From Drechslerella dactyloides (lineage: Eukaryota; Ascomycota; Orbiliomycetes; Orbiliales; Orbiliaceae), in assembly GCA_020064725.1 (NCBI GenBank), contig JAGTWJ010000007.1:1178001-1242000 (forward strand): a stretch of 64,000 bases of DNA, in the 5' to 3' direction. The notes below the pieces were generated by a model. That model did not search any database, was not told the DNA's origin, and was given only the letters and a program-made list of their open reading frames with translations. Every line of letters starts with the position of its first letter. The stretch's first letter is position 1. Made by a program: the position numbers and the translations under genes. This document shows, piece after piece, positions 23,333 to 34,500 of the stretch.

Positions 23333-24424
23333 ATGTTCGGATCGGGGGATCATGAACATTGGTGCGGGCACTGCTCGCGCAGACACAAGTCTTCGATTCG
23401 TGTTGAAACGCACATCAATCAGGGTCCTGCCCTCGATGTGGTCTCGTCTCTCATTCTAGGCTCAAAAGCTGCTGTCCTAGTCGACGTTCCTCTCACTATT
23501 CCCCAAGCCAGGGAGCTTATCGAATGGGTCAAAAAGACCTCTCAAGTGCCTCTGGTTGCTATATTCGCGACCCACTTCCACCCCGATCACTATATGAGTG
23601 CCAGCGTTGTGTTACAAGCTTTCCCTACGGCGAAGTTCTACGCAAATTCTAAAGCTGTAGCTTTGATCAAGAATGAGGCACAGCAGAGAGTATGTCAATT
23701 CCTGTTGCTATTGTGTAGAATTGCGACATAATCGGCTTTGGAAACCAGCTATCTTGTAATTCTTGACGTCTCGATAATAGAAACCAATTGCTAACACAAA
23801 AATCTCCAGGCCGACTTTTGGCGGAGCGTGCTAGGTGCAGATAGTATCGTTGAAAAACCAGCTATACCAACGCCTTACGACTATTCATTTTTCAGTTTGC
23901 CCTGTGATGGCCCGATCTTCTTGATCAGTTCCCTCAATGGTGATACACCGGATGAGACTATGTTTTGGGTCCCAAATACCAGAACTTTGATCGCAGGCGA
24001 CGTAGTCTACGGACATAAGATGCACATGTGGCTTGCAGACTTAGACGACCCCTCATTGACAACCGCCTGGCTCGAGTCTCTGGATCTCATCAGCTCGCTG
24101 GGAGCTCAAGTCATCATTCCTGGCCACGCACTCATAAACGATCAGTTTGACGCAACAAAGGACTTAGAGCACACCCGGGCCTATCTGCAGTTTTTCCGAG
24201 ATGAAGTTGAATCAAAGGGCGTTGACGCCCTAACTCCGGATGATATTGCACAAAAGCTTACCAAGGCATTCCCTGGACTCCTGGAGGTGTCGGGTTCGAC
24301 CACATCAAAAGCAATGGTACAGATCAACTCTCAGCATTTTGGAAAAGGTGGATCGCGTCAACCGCACTTTGTGGATCTTGCGGATTATCAAAAAGCAATC
24401 GCTACAAAGTGGTCTCTGGCCTAG
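23333..24424 (+). CDS. Metallo-beta-lactamase-fold hydrolase
   Basis: Exons 23333-23689 and 23810-24424 flank a 120-bp intron (GTATGT donor, TCCAG acceptor) and give 323 residues. The metal-binding HxHxDH motif is H81-F-H83-P-D85-H86 (THFHPDHY). Further expected ligands are D183 in IAGDVVYG and H225 in IIPGHALI. At the place where a His is expected between them the sequence reads LNGDTPDET (N162-G-D-T), so that ligand appears to be replaced. The fold covers many hydrolases (thioesterase, lactonase, arylsulfatase and others), and the substrate cannot be named. No signal peptide is seen, so it is probably cytosolic. It sits alone in an AT-rich, repeat-bearing patch, the sort of place where accessory or transferred genes occur. 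Confidence 0.85.
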
Positions 24425-25311
24425 ATAAACGGGACATGGCCACGCGTGATTTCTGGTGAGCTCAGGTCAGCACCAGTACTGCAGTTGGAACAAACAAATA
24501 CTACCAAATTCCAGACCCTGTTTGCTATAAATTGAATAAGGCGATCGTGTAACTATCCTTAAAACGCTGAAATCAAGTACACGTACATCTATAATGGGTT
24601 GCTCCTTCAGTAATAAGAGAAATCGGTAAGAAGAGAAGTTAGTAAGAACGTAGCTATGAAATGTGGTTGTGCTCTCAACTTGAACACGGATCGCTGGGTA
24701 AATAATATAAATCATGTGAATTCAGAGTCTCGGCGAAGCTTATCGCACGCACATTGCTATTTCTTTTCCCTTTCTGTCGTTCGCTTCGAATCACCGTCTC
24801 CTTCAACTCCGAGCCACTCCATCGTTATACTCTTCTCGTAAAAAGCCGCTGCATAGCACCCAAAACTCGCCGTCTACTCCCGCAGCTGCTTCTGCCACCA
24901 CCACCATGCGTATTGTAGCTTTTCAATGGGATTTCCTAGCCCGCGGGTTTCCCGCGTGGAAATTAACGGTGGCGTCCCGTCAAGCTGGTTAATGGCTCGG
25001 ATCGCTAGCGCTATTCTCTTAAGGGTCTACCTAGGCCGAAGCAACAAGCTACTATATTCCGCCAACACAGTGCACCATTCTCCGCAAGGGTCTCGCAGGG
25101 ACGGGTTACATTGCCCGAATTCAACATGAGGCTTCTTAATGCCGATTACAGAGAAGCAGCTTTCGAAGAAGCACATGACAAATTTTAAGCACGCAACGCA
25201 AATATGACGTTGCAGTCCAGACCTCGATCGTTCGATGAGCAAACGCTGTCAGCGCCTCATGCCGTGGTCACCTGTGCACGCTTGTACCAAGATCCTGTGC
25301 TCCACGACTCA

Positions 25312-25318
25312 TATAAAT
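25312..25318 (+). promoter_or_regulatory. TATA-like element
   Basis: TATAAAT about 380 bp upstream of the start codon at 25695, followed by pyrimidine-rich sequence. It is a plausible core promoter element if that gene has a long leader. Confidence 0.3.
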
Positions 25319-25454
25319 GCCAGCTCTTCCCTATAACGTTAAGGTCTGTACTACTCCACTCGTATATTTAGTTCCTGCAATTTCAGTATTTGTCGTAATC
25401 AACTATCATAAAACACCAGTAGCTCGGCCTCCTAATTATCTCGCTGGCTCGACA

Positions 25455-25560
25455 GCATTCGAACATCTGGGCATCTGAACACTCGACAAACCTTTGAGCA
25501 TTCGAGCATTCGAGAATCCGACTTTCTCGACGAACATTCGAGCAAATGCAATATGAGCGA
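25455..25560. repeat. Degenerate CATTCGAG repeat cluster
   Basis: At least five copies or near-copies of CATTCGA(G/A) are spaced at 10 to about 30 bp, including an adjacent pair at about 25498-25515 and further copies near 25457, 25534 and 25557. The cluster lies 140-240 bp before the next start codon, so it may be regulatory or just simple sequence. Confidence 0.5.
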
Positions 25561-25694
25561 ATGCATACGCTCCCATCTACGACGCGATAACATACATCAT
25601 TAGCGAAAATAGCCTAAACATTCCAAAAAATCAATAGTCTCGGGTCAGCTTCCGGAGGGTCAGCGTCCCCGAGACTAGAAAATTAAACAAAGCC

Positions 25695-26830
25695 ATGCAA
25701 ATCCTGTCTGACACAGACACCGATCTGACCGACTCATTCCTGCTGACACCCCAATCCTCGGACTCTGACTTTGACGAGCTCCTTGAATCCGACTCCCTCG
25801 GCGAGCGGTCGACGACGTCCACGGTTCCAACACACAACTCCAGCTTTCCGCGTCTCCAACATCACATCCTCAGTCGGCTGAGTTTCACCAATTTGACAGG
25901 TCTTGCGACAGAAATGGGCGGCCGGGATCAGATAGGAATGTATAGCCAGTCGGCGATGTTGTATATTCGGCGGCTGGTATGGGCGTCTGTTGCGGTTGCA
26001 GGGGTGGCGACAGTGGTAGCGGTTGTTTTCGCACGGGATACGTCGTCGCAACAGGTTTTCTACAAATATCTTGGATACCAGAGCTGGTGTAAATCGTCGG
26101 TGAGTTCACTGCGTGTCAATTTGCCCAATACAATATCAGTGATACATCGGTATTTTGTATATATCTAACAATTCCCGTCGCCATACAGTCCTCCCTCTGT
26201 ACCAGCATCCTCACACGAGTCCATCCAATGATGTCCTACCTTGCGACCTTCGAGCTCCGCATCCTCAAGAAGCGAAAACTCCTGACACATCTTCTATGCT
26301 CCAAGTATCCCATCTCCCCGACTTCCTTCACCTGCATACCGCCCGAATACCCTGCACAAGCATACCTCGCCTTCACAACATCCCTCAGAGAATTACTCTA
26401 CACAGCCGGGCAAATATTCGCAGCAGTAGTAGTGCTAAACCTACTCTCCGCACGGACTCGATCCTCATCTATCGCAGCTGTTCCGAACGCAATCACCAGC
26501 GGCAGGATAGCAGACAGCGGATTTGCACTCGCGGATGTAGAGTTAATCCCACTGTTTCTTGCAGCGGCGTGCATTCCATGGGATGGAATTGTGCTGCAAT
26601 TTTTTCGAATTTATGGCGTGTTTGACAGTTACGATAGGAGGAATATTGTCGCTGGGACGAAGTACCTTCTACTCTGCGGGTTTTGGCTACGGAGGGTGGC
26701 TGCGCGTAGGTTTGTACCTGCGGTGAAGCGCGGATTCAATAACACGCGGTGGGGAAGACCGCCGGAAAGGAAAATTGTTCGGTGGAAGGGGTTGAACGAG
26801 GATGAGTCTGAGGGGTTGCATACTTCGTAA
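25695..26830 (+). CDS. Unknown multi-span membrane protein
   Basis: Exon 1 (25695-26099) and exon 2 (26189-26830) are joined across an 89-bp phase-0 intron (GTGAGT donor, CATACAG acceptor) and give 348 residues. The N-terminal 85 residues are acidic and Ser/Thr-rich. A clear hydrophobic helix at about 93-112 (WASVAVAGVATVVAVVFA) is followed by weaker hydrophobic segments at about 205-223 (FAAVVVLNLL), 255-280 (LIPLFLAAACIPW) and 296-303. The C-terminus is basic (RRVAARRFVPAVKRG). I recognise no family. Splice phase and hydrophobicity support a real gene. It is convergent with the next gene. Confidence 0.6.
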
Positions 26831-27359
26831 TGGTACTGCTGGCAGTGCTATTTGCTTGAGAGACTACCCGCTTCATGGCCATAGATCGTTTTATAGATTT
26901 CCCGAACAGTCTGCTACATCATCCCATATCTATAGATATCATGAAACCATAAGATAACCCAATCAGCAACCACAATTTTCTATTGTGCAACAGTATGCGC
27001 ATACCTAGTAGGCTATAGGTACTTACAGAGATGTATGGTATCGATGGCAAGCTAGCCAGCCAGCCCTTTACCGCAGCAAAGCCGCCTGAAGACAAACATC
27101 TCGAAAAGTGTTCAATTGTAGCCAACAACGATATCAAGCAGCATAGAACCGAGCGAACATCTCGTAACCCCTTTAACGCGTTCATACATGCAATCCCTTG
27201 AGCTATCCATTCATCATGTCACATCATTCACATTATCCATCATATCATCCTTGTCTCCAGCCGTCTTTATCTACTATATGCTAGTCCCGCAGACCAGGCC
27301 ACACGGTCTATTCGGGAAAGGTAGTGTTTCGTCCGGTATACGAAACCATGATATACTTA
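26831..27359. other. Intergenic region between convergent genes
   Basis: Shared 3' flanks of two membrane-protein genes; no other signal seen. Confidence 0.6.
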
Positions 27360-28677
27360 CTATCCCCACCACCACCCCTTCTTCCGCGAAAACATCCGCT
27401 TCAAATCCTTTGCCAACTCCCTAAACTCTCCATCCTTAAACTTCTCCCACGCAGTCTTCTTCCTCCATAACCTCCTGAGATCGAGCCTCTTTACCCACCG
27501 CAATGTACCGCTCCACCACCGTTTCGGCTGGGACACGGGCCTCCAGAGCCGCCGCGGAAAACTAGGGTCAAACAGCACCTGACTGTAAATGCAGCCGCTC
27601 ACCCCGTATCAGCGCCGCCTGCTCCTCTAGTCTTCTCGCACACGCATCGAACCCACGACAGAAACGACGCAAACGGAAAGCAAGAGGGAGACGGTACCTT
27701 AGTGTATCCCACCCGAAGTGGTTGTTGTACTGGTAGATCATGAAGATCACGGCTGCGATGAAGAGTAGTAAGGCTACGCAGGTTGCCCAGTTGCGAGGGA
27801 TATAGCTGTATATACCCCGGTTGTTGCTGGCGTATTTCAGTGATAGCTCTCCTTTCTCAGAGACGTGGGGCTGTCCATGTTTGCTCTTGTTCTTGCCGGT
27901 ATGTCGTTCGAGGTCGCCGATGGTGTAGCCGGCTGGGTCTCTAGGTTTTTGCTGTCTCTGGTCGCTATGGACGGTTTGTAGGCGGTCGTATAGGCCAGCG
28001 AGGTTGTGGTTGCCCTCGCGATAGCGCTCGCGGTTCGGGTGGGACGAGGAAGACGCATGGAGGTTGGTCGATGTCCTTGTCTCTATAGCTCTAGTCAAAG
28101 ACTGTGTAGTGGTGGGCTGGTGGTCATGACGACGCGATTGGCTGAGGACCATTGGCTGCGCGAAGCGGTCGTAGAGGTCCTGGTCGGTGAGATCGCTGTT
28201 TTCAGAGGTATGGCGAGCCGTACGACCGGGACTCTGTTCCTTGTCTTGGTATCTCTTAATTTCCTCCACTCGAGCTCCATCCTCGTCATCCTCCGCATCG
28301 TCGTCTTCGCCTTCTTCATCTTCGGTTTCCGTCTCCGTTTCGGTCTCGGATGTATCCGTGTCCTCGTGATTCGACTCCAAGGGTCGAGTCTCAGCCTTTA
28401 CAGCGGACAGAGCTTTCTGCTTCGTTACCGGAGAGGTTTCAGGCCCCAGAGGCGGCTCTTTGGATCTAGCTTTTGCAGATTGCTGCCGCGTCATGATAAC
28501 TCTGGTTGGGTTCTTGTTCTTGTCTGTAGTATTCGGTACCGGAGCTGGCCCGGAGTCTTGGAACAGCTTTATACGGTTCGTCAAGGGCGATCCGGATCCT
28601 GGGATCGCGGGTGCGTGTCGCCGCGGGGTATCTGGCGCTGCCGGTGGCCATGGTCTGTGAGTGTTCGTTTGTGGCAT
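27360..28677 (-). CDS. Unknown single-pass membrane protein, acidic N-terminal region
   Basis: Exon 1 (28677-27698) and exon 2 (27582-27360) are joined across a 115-bp intron (GTACCG donor, TTTACAG acceptor, phase 2); the product is 400 residues. The N-terminal 290 residues are Pro/Ser/Thr/Arg-rich and contain an acidic tract of Glu/Thr and Glu/Asp repeats at about 103-135. One transmembrane helix lies at about 291-312 (ATCVALLLFIAAVIFMIY). The spliced tail is short, Trp/Arg/Lys-rich and strongly basic (PKRWWSGTLRWVKRLDLRR). If the intron is kept, the frame stays open and ends differently after 369 residues (HLQSGAV), so two C-termini are possible. I recognise no family. Confidence 0.6.
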
Positions 28678-29208
28678 AATGTGCTCTTAGTCTGTGAAGG
28701 ATCGGTATGGTTTCAACTTTTTTTTCTGAAGTATTGTAACTGAGCCCGCGCACGATATGAAAATGGAATCAAGTCGTCAGATCGATACTAGCACAGTCGT
28801 TGATGTCGTAGAGTATCGCTATATTATCTGGAATCCATCCCGGCTAACGACGTAGCTCGTAAATGGCGAGAGCGCAAGGATTCCTTAGTTCTAGGGGACT
28901 GAATGTGTATATGGCCTCGTGCCCAGCCCGTGCCTATACCGGGATACATGTATGAATATCGACGATGACTCGTCGCGTCTTAAAGCCACAAGCTTGCATG
29001 GAAGTCCTCCATCTGCGTCGTTTCATCAAATTATTCGTCTCAGAAACAAAGGCCGTCTAACCGATGATATGATACAAAGTAAACAACGAACCTGCAGCCA
29101 CAACAAAAGCCAGACTGTAACATCCATACCCACATATCAAACACCCCTCAAAGAAAAATTTTGTCGAGAATTTCATGGCACATATGCATCTCTCCGCGCA
29201 GAAGCGAC
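28678..29208. other. Intergenic region
   Basis: It separates the unknown membrane-protein gene from the 3' end of SF3A1. No coding or RNA signal recognised. Confidence 0.6.
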
Positions 29209-31085
29209 TCAGCTCCTCCGCGGACCGACAGTCGGGTTCAGGAACTCTTGCTGCTTCTTCTGGATCGCGTTGATCTGGTCTGCCATGTTGACGCTCTGCA
29301 ACTGCTGCAGCCGGATGCTCTCCCTGCTGTCCGCATGACCATCCCACGCGATAACAGGCTTCTTGCGCCGCTCTTCCTCCTCGTTTACTGCGCCAGGCTG
29401 GACGTCGAATAGATCTGAACGTTGGCTGGCCAAACGTTTCAGGTTGGCGGCAGCGTCGGTTGTCGACAGATTTGTTGTAGAGTATTTCGCTTCGGCGCGG
29501 GCTCTTTGTTCTTTCCAGCGGGGGTCGAGGAGTTCAACTGTAGAACAAAGAGGTTAGTAACGACCGATTTCGAACGACGAAAAGGGGATTGGGCATTGGA
29601 AAAGGCGCCGTAGTGTGTTAACTTACTTCTCATATGCTGCTCCAGCTCGTCCAGCGGGATATCTTGTTTACAGTTCGGGCAAATGGTGGTCTGCGCCGCT
29701 CCGCGTCTGTTCGCCGCAGCCGCAGCCGCGCGAGGCACGTAGTCACTCCTGATCTTCATTGGGGCCGCGCCGCCCTTCGCCTCCTGCCGAGCTGCCTCAG
29801 CGCGCGCCTGCGCCTCTCTTCTCTCGCGTATTCTGACCAGTTCTTCGTCCTCGTTGTCCGACTCCGCCTCCATCGCGACGTCCATATCACCGTCTTCCTC
29901 CGCAGGTTGGGCTCCATAGTTCCTGGGTTCGTCGTCATCACCAGTCGGCATAGCCTCCTCGATTCTCAGTGTGTTGCTGTTCAGCGACATGAGCGCCTTC
30001 TGTTCGAGTGACGCGTGTTGGAGCTCGGAAAGTGAAGTCGGAGGTGGTAATTCGGCATGGTCATCCGCTTCTGTGAACGCAATGGTCTCGACGACGACAA
30101 AGTCGTGCCAGTCGATTTGCGCGTATGCCAGCTTCTCCTTATCCTCTTCTTCCTCCTGCTTCTTCTTTTCTTCCTCTTGATGCTTCACCCATTCCGACCG
30201 CCGCTTGGCGTCTTCAATCAGGTGGAACTTATCGTCGAAGTTTCGCTTCAGCTGCTCCATCAGCCCGTCTCTGGCTGGCGGGTTTACGATTATCGTGTAT
30301 TGGTCCACCAGGCGGGTGAAGTACTGGTAGAACGAGTGATTCGGCCGCAGAAAATCGAACTGGTAGTTCCGGGCTTCGCGCTGTGAGAGAGTTGTCATGA
30401 ACTGCCGTCCATTCTTCGCGACGAACAGCGCCGTCAACCGTAGCACGTCCCTACACGAAGCAATTAGCACGTGTACTTATCATGTTAGATCGGCGGAGCA
30501 CTCACAGGTCCTGCGCGCTGATAGTCGGCATCCTCGCGGAAAACTGAAACTCCGGAGGCGGGTCCGGGCCAGGCTGTGCTTCTGGTTCCGGGAGCGGCGC
30601 TGCACTACCGTCAGTACGACCGGCCGCCACAGCGGTGGATCTCCCCGCACGCGTCTCCTCTAGGCGCCATACGTAAAACGGGTTATACGGGTCTCCGGGC
30701 GTCAGGAACGAAAACTTGGGGTTCGTCCGCTCCTTGTCGCGTATTCGCACTGTACAGGCACGCGAGGTTAGCATCTTCCCGGTAGCATCGGTAGTGGCGA
30801 TCCCTTCTCGAGCGGACATACTTTCGAACGCTTCGCCATTTCGAGCGACGTAGCCGGCAGTCTTTTCAACAATAGCTGTTAGGGCAGAACTCGTGTCAGC
30901 AGGATGCTCAAGCCTAGTATGTGGGATATACGAATCAGATACATGGGCGATGCAGATGTGGAGAGTGGCGGAAACTTACCTCTGATTTCCTTGGGCGGCA
31001 GAACGACCCCAGCTGGGGCCTTCGAGGCCTCCTCGTTCGACACAAACGTGACGGGAGCCGGCGGTTCCGATGCGGCTGGAGCCAT
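29209..31085 (-). CDS. SF3A1: Splicing factor 3A subunit 1 (Prp21/SF3A1)
   Basis: Five exons: 31085-30980, 30875-30822, 30749-30506, 30450-29627 and 29537-29209, with introns of 104, 72, 55 and 89 bp. All phases agree and the product has 518 residues. Two SURP modules are evident: the first reads IVEKTAGYVARNGEAFE then RIRDKERTNPKFSFL, and the second DVLRLTALFVAKNGRQF then NYQFDFLRPNHSFYQYFTRL. A coiled, Glu/Lys-rich segment and a late CPNCKQDIPLDELEQHMR motif followed by LLDPRWKEQR are also typical. SF3A1 is part of the U2 snRNP SF3a complex and acts at branch-site recognition. The ubiquitin-like domain of animal SF3A1 is absent, as in fungi. The SURP modules are split between exons, so the intron calls are well tested. 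Confidence 0.95.
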
Positions 31086-31555
31086 GGTGATTCGCGCCGT
31101 GGATGGTGATGCTTGACTGGAAGGATACGTTTCGTCGCGTTCGGTGAAGCGAAATTGTAGGTTGAAGTCTGGTAGAAGATCGCGATCGAACGAGCCATAC
31201 CTGTCAGTTGCGATTTAACGAGCTGGTTTGCAAGCGCGCCAAGACTTTTTGTGGCAACGCACAAAATAGAACAAACTACCGTATTCAAACCCTGGATCTT
31301 TGAGATAGCTGCCTAGGTTGTGTCTGGCACGAAAGGAATTCGTCAAAAGCTCGTGCAATAGATGCTCAGGAAGGCAAGCAATTCTTTAGATATGAACCTA
31401 GCTAAAAGGATTATCTATCCTCCGCTACAATATTGCTGGTTCATCGAGATGGAAATATTAAATACAGTTCAAAAAATTAAGATATTAATAAAGTTATGTT
31501 CGATCGGTCGTGCTATGCAAATTGTAAAGAACCAGAAAATTACAGACTCAACATA
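31086..31555. other. Intergenic region between tandem minus-strand genes
   Basis: It holds the promoter of SF3A1 and the 3' UTR of the NLR gene; AT-rich toward 31400-31550. No gene recognised. Confidence 0.6.
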
Positions 31556-34500
31556 TCAACAAATGATACATCCACATCCATTCTCCTTGCGTATTTCCCC
31601 GGGCGCAGACGGCACCCTCGTGACCTTTCCACGTATTGAACCGCCCTCGCTCACACCGCCAGCGCCCGCGCTATCGATATCGGCCTTCTTCTTTCCTTTC
31701 TCTGATTCGGCTTCCTCCACACCCACCTCCTCGTGCTTCCTCATCTTCTCGAGTTCCTTTGTCGGTCTCTCTATCTTCATATTGGCGAGATGGGGCGTGT
31801 ATTCAACCCAGGAAGTCATGTATCCAGCTTTTACTCGAGGGCGTGGGTTATGAGTAGCCACGGCACATCGTCTGCCTTCTTCCCAGCAGCCATCGCAGAT
31901 CTCGAAGCTTTCTGGGCCAAGAGCGCAGTCGCAGCAGTCTTTGAATCATTCGCATGTACGTTAGTAGGAGATCATCAATGGAACAACGGGTTCTTGAAGG
32001 AGAACCAATTATAACTCGAGCATAGACCACTTACGATAATATGATACCCGAATTTCCCGGCCGCACATATCGCAAAACATTGTTGAGCCTAAACGCTCTA
32101 TGTGCTGACAGGAAGGCTCCAGAAGCATTGACGGTGTACATTCCAGGCCTTTTTCCTTCATCTTCTCGATCATCAACCGCCTGCAATCTGGATCTAGGGC
32201 GACATCAAGAGCAAGGCGGCCGTATTTATCTCGGATAGTTAGATCGACACCCGCACTCAGAACCACCGCAAGAATGTCGGCTTCACCTAGAGCGCACGCG
32301 TAGAATAGCGCGGTCCGACCAAAGCAATCGAGCTCGTTGATATCATCAAAGCTAGCCATCTTTTCCCGCAGCTCCTCTGCCTGGTAAAGGGTTACTGCAT
32401 CGTGAAAATCTGGAATATTGAAAAACCAACGGTCTGACTCCTCTAGGTTTGTGTCGGCTCCAGCATCCTCTAGCATCTTCGGTGTCGATGAGTAGCCACT
32501 GTAGTATGCCAGGAAGTATGACGTTCTTCCGTCCTCATCTCGCTTGTCAAGGTCGTCACCGCGGTCGATAAAATATTTAACCATGGAATCGACTCCGTGG
32601 TGCGCCACAACGTGGAGCCCAAAGTAGTCGTCCACAAAGTCAGTGTACCTATTCAATACTATAAAGTTGGCCAGCTGGCACCACAAACGGACGTTCTGTT
32701 TGAGATCACAGCACCATAAAGTGACGAGCTTTCTGGTATCTTCGTCAAGATCCATGCCGACCCGCCTTAGGTGGTAATGCCAGAAAGACGCAGCGTATTC
32801 CAGAAACACATGGTTTTCGATATAAGCCTTGAAACCGTCGGTGAAACGGACGCCATGCTGGAAACTGCGGATCGGACCGCATTCGAAGTCCTTGAAGCTA
32901 AGGAACTTCACACACACTCTGCCCATGGCCGCATCGTCAAGCGGCGGCCATATTGAGCCTGAAGAGCCTGTAAATAGCAACTTCTGCTTCTCGGTCGGCG
33001 CGTCGGCGATCTGGAGAATGTATTCTTTGGCGGTTTGATGAATGAATCGAACTGTCGAACCTGGTGTCATCGCTCGCCGCACGAGTTCAGGGTCGTAACC
33101 GTTGAACGGGTCCATGGGATACCCTTCGGATGTCTCTTCATCATCCGCGATCTCGAGGAAAGGAATGCAGGCAATCACGCTTTCAATGTTTCCAACGATC
33201 TTGGGACCGATATCTTTGAAACACTTGTCAGACATGTCAATTGCCAAAGCATACTGCAGCTCTTTCACGGTCAGCGGTCTTCCAGCTCTTGCAACCCAGA
33301 GTGTTAGGCGCCAGAGGATATTGAGATCTGATTCTTCATCCCCCTCTTCATTTTGGTACTCATCCTCTTCTGCGCTCTCGCCGTATTTTTTCTTAATGTT
33401 GACCATAATGTGATCGTACATGCCGAGGATCTCCACGGGTAATCTTTCGACGACATTTCTAACCCATTGCAAATTCGGTGCGACTTTGCGCTTGATTTTC
33501 TTTCCGATCTCGCGGAATGCGAGCACAACCCAGAGCATCATTCCTTCTGCTTTTGCAACCAGATTATCCTTCAGTTCCGCTTTATCAGACGGATCAAGCA
33601 ATAACCGCGAATCGAGCCTTGAGAGCTCCAGATCTACCACCTGGGCGATGTCGTGGCCTGTAAGCTCCGGTCGAAGAATGATTTTCAGGGGACTCAAAGA
33701 AGCGAGGGAGAAATCGACATGGAGATCTCGAGTCCAATCGGGCCGTGTGCTGATGAAGAATTTAACAATGGTGCCGGCCTGATCCTGGACAAGTTGCGGT
33801 AATTTGGCGGTAAATTTCTCCATGTCGTCATCGCGATGACACTCGTCGATTGCATCAATAATACAATATACTGTCGTTTTTTTCGATACTTTCAATATCG
33901 TCGAAAAAATCTCGAGAAGATTGGAAATTTCGAATGGGAAGCGGCCTTCCTTAGCAACGCGAGCGTTCCAGTCATGTTTCAACTCCGCGCATTCTTCCAC
34001 CAGTGTCGTGAAGTCGTCTTTATTCTCTCTCAAGTACTGACATATATAGGCCTTGAGGATACTGGTGCAAGCCTCGTCCGGTCGCATCCGATTGTTGCAA
34101 AAGTATGAGAGGACTATCGCATCATCTCCTGCCGATGAGTTACCGGCGGGTCCATGGACTTTTGATGAGATTGACTTCGTAAAAACGCTTTTCCCCGATC
34201 CGGCCTTTCCTTCCAAGATAAGGAGCTTGGATTGGTCAGGCTCCCGCCATCGCAGATATTCTTCATTCTGGTCTACCCATTGGAGGGTTGAGGCGGCTGG
34301 ATCATTTATCTCTTTCATGGTAGTTGGGGACGCCTGAAGGGAGTTTATGAATACTAGAAAGATATGTAGTTTAGCACCGGCGACTCCGCGTTTCTAATAT
34401 GAGGTTCGCCAGGATATTGATATATTCCGGTCCGAGTTGCACTTACTATCGCACATTTTCTCGTTCACCACCCCTAATGCACCGGAAACTTGAGTGTTAG

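Larger units (their letters stand above)
24425..25694. other. Intergenic region upstream of unknown membrane-protein gene
   Basis: No gene recognised. It contains a TATA-like element at 25312-25318 and an array of GCATTCGA-like words at about 25455-25560. Confidence 0.55.

Noticed and set aside
27630..27660. GTGGGTTCGATGC on the minus strand, resembling a tRNA B-box
   Set aside because: It lies in an intron, and the flanking bases form neither a T-stem nor an acceptor stem.
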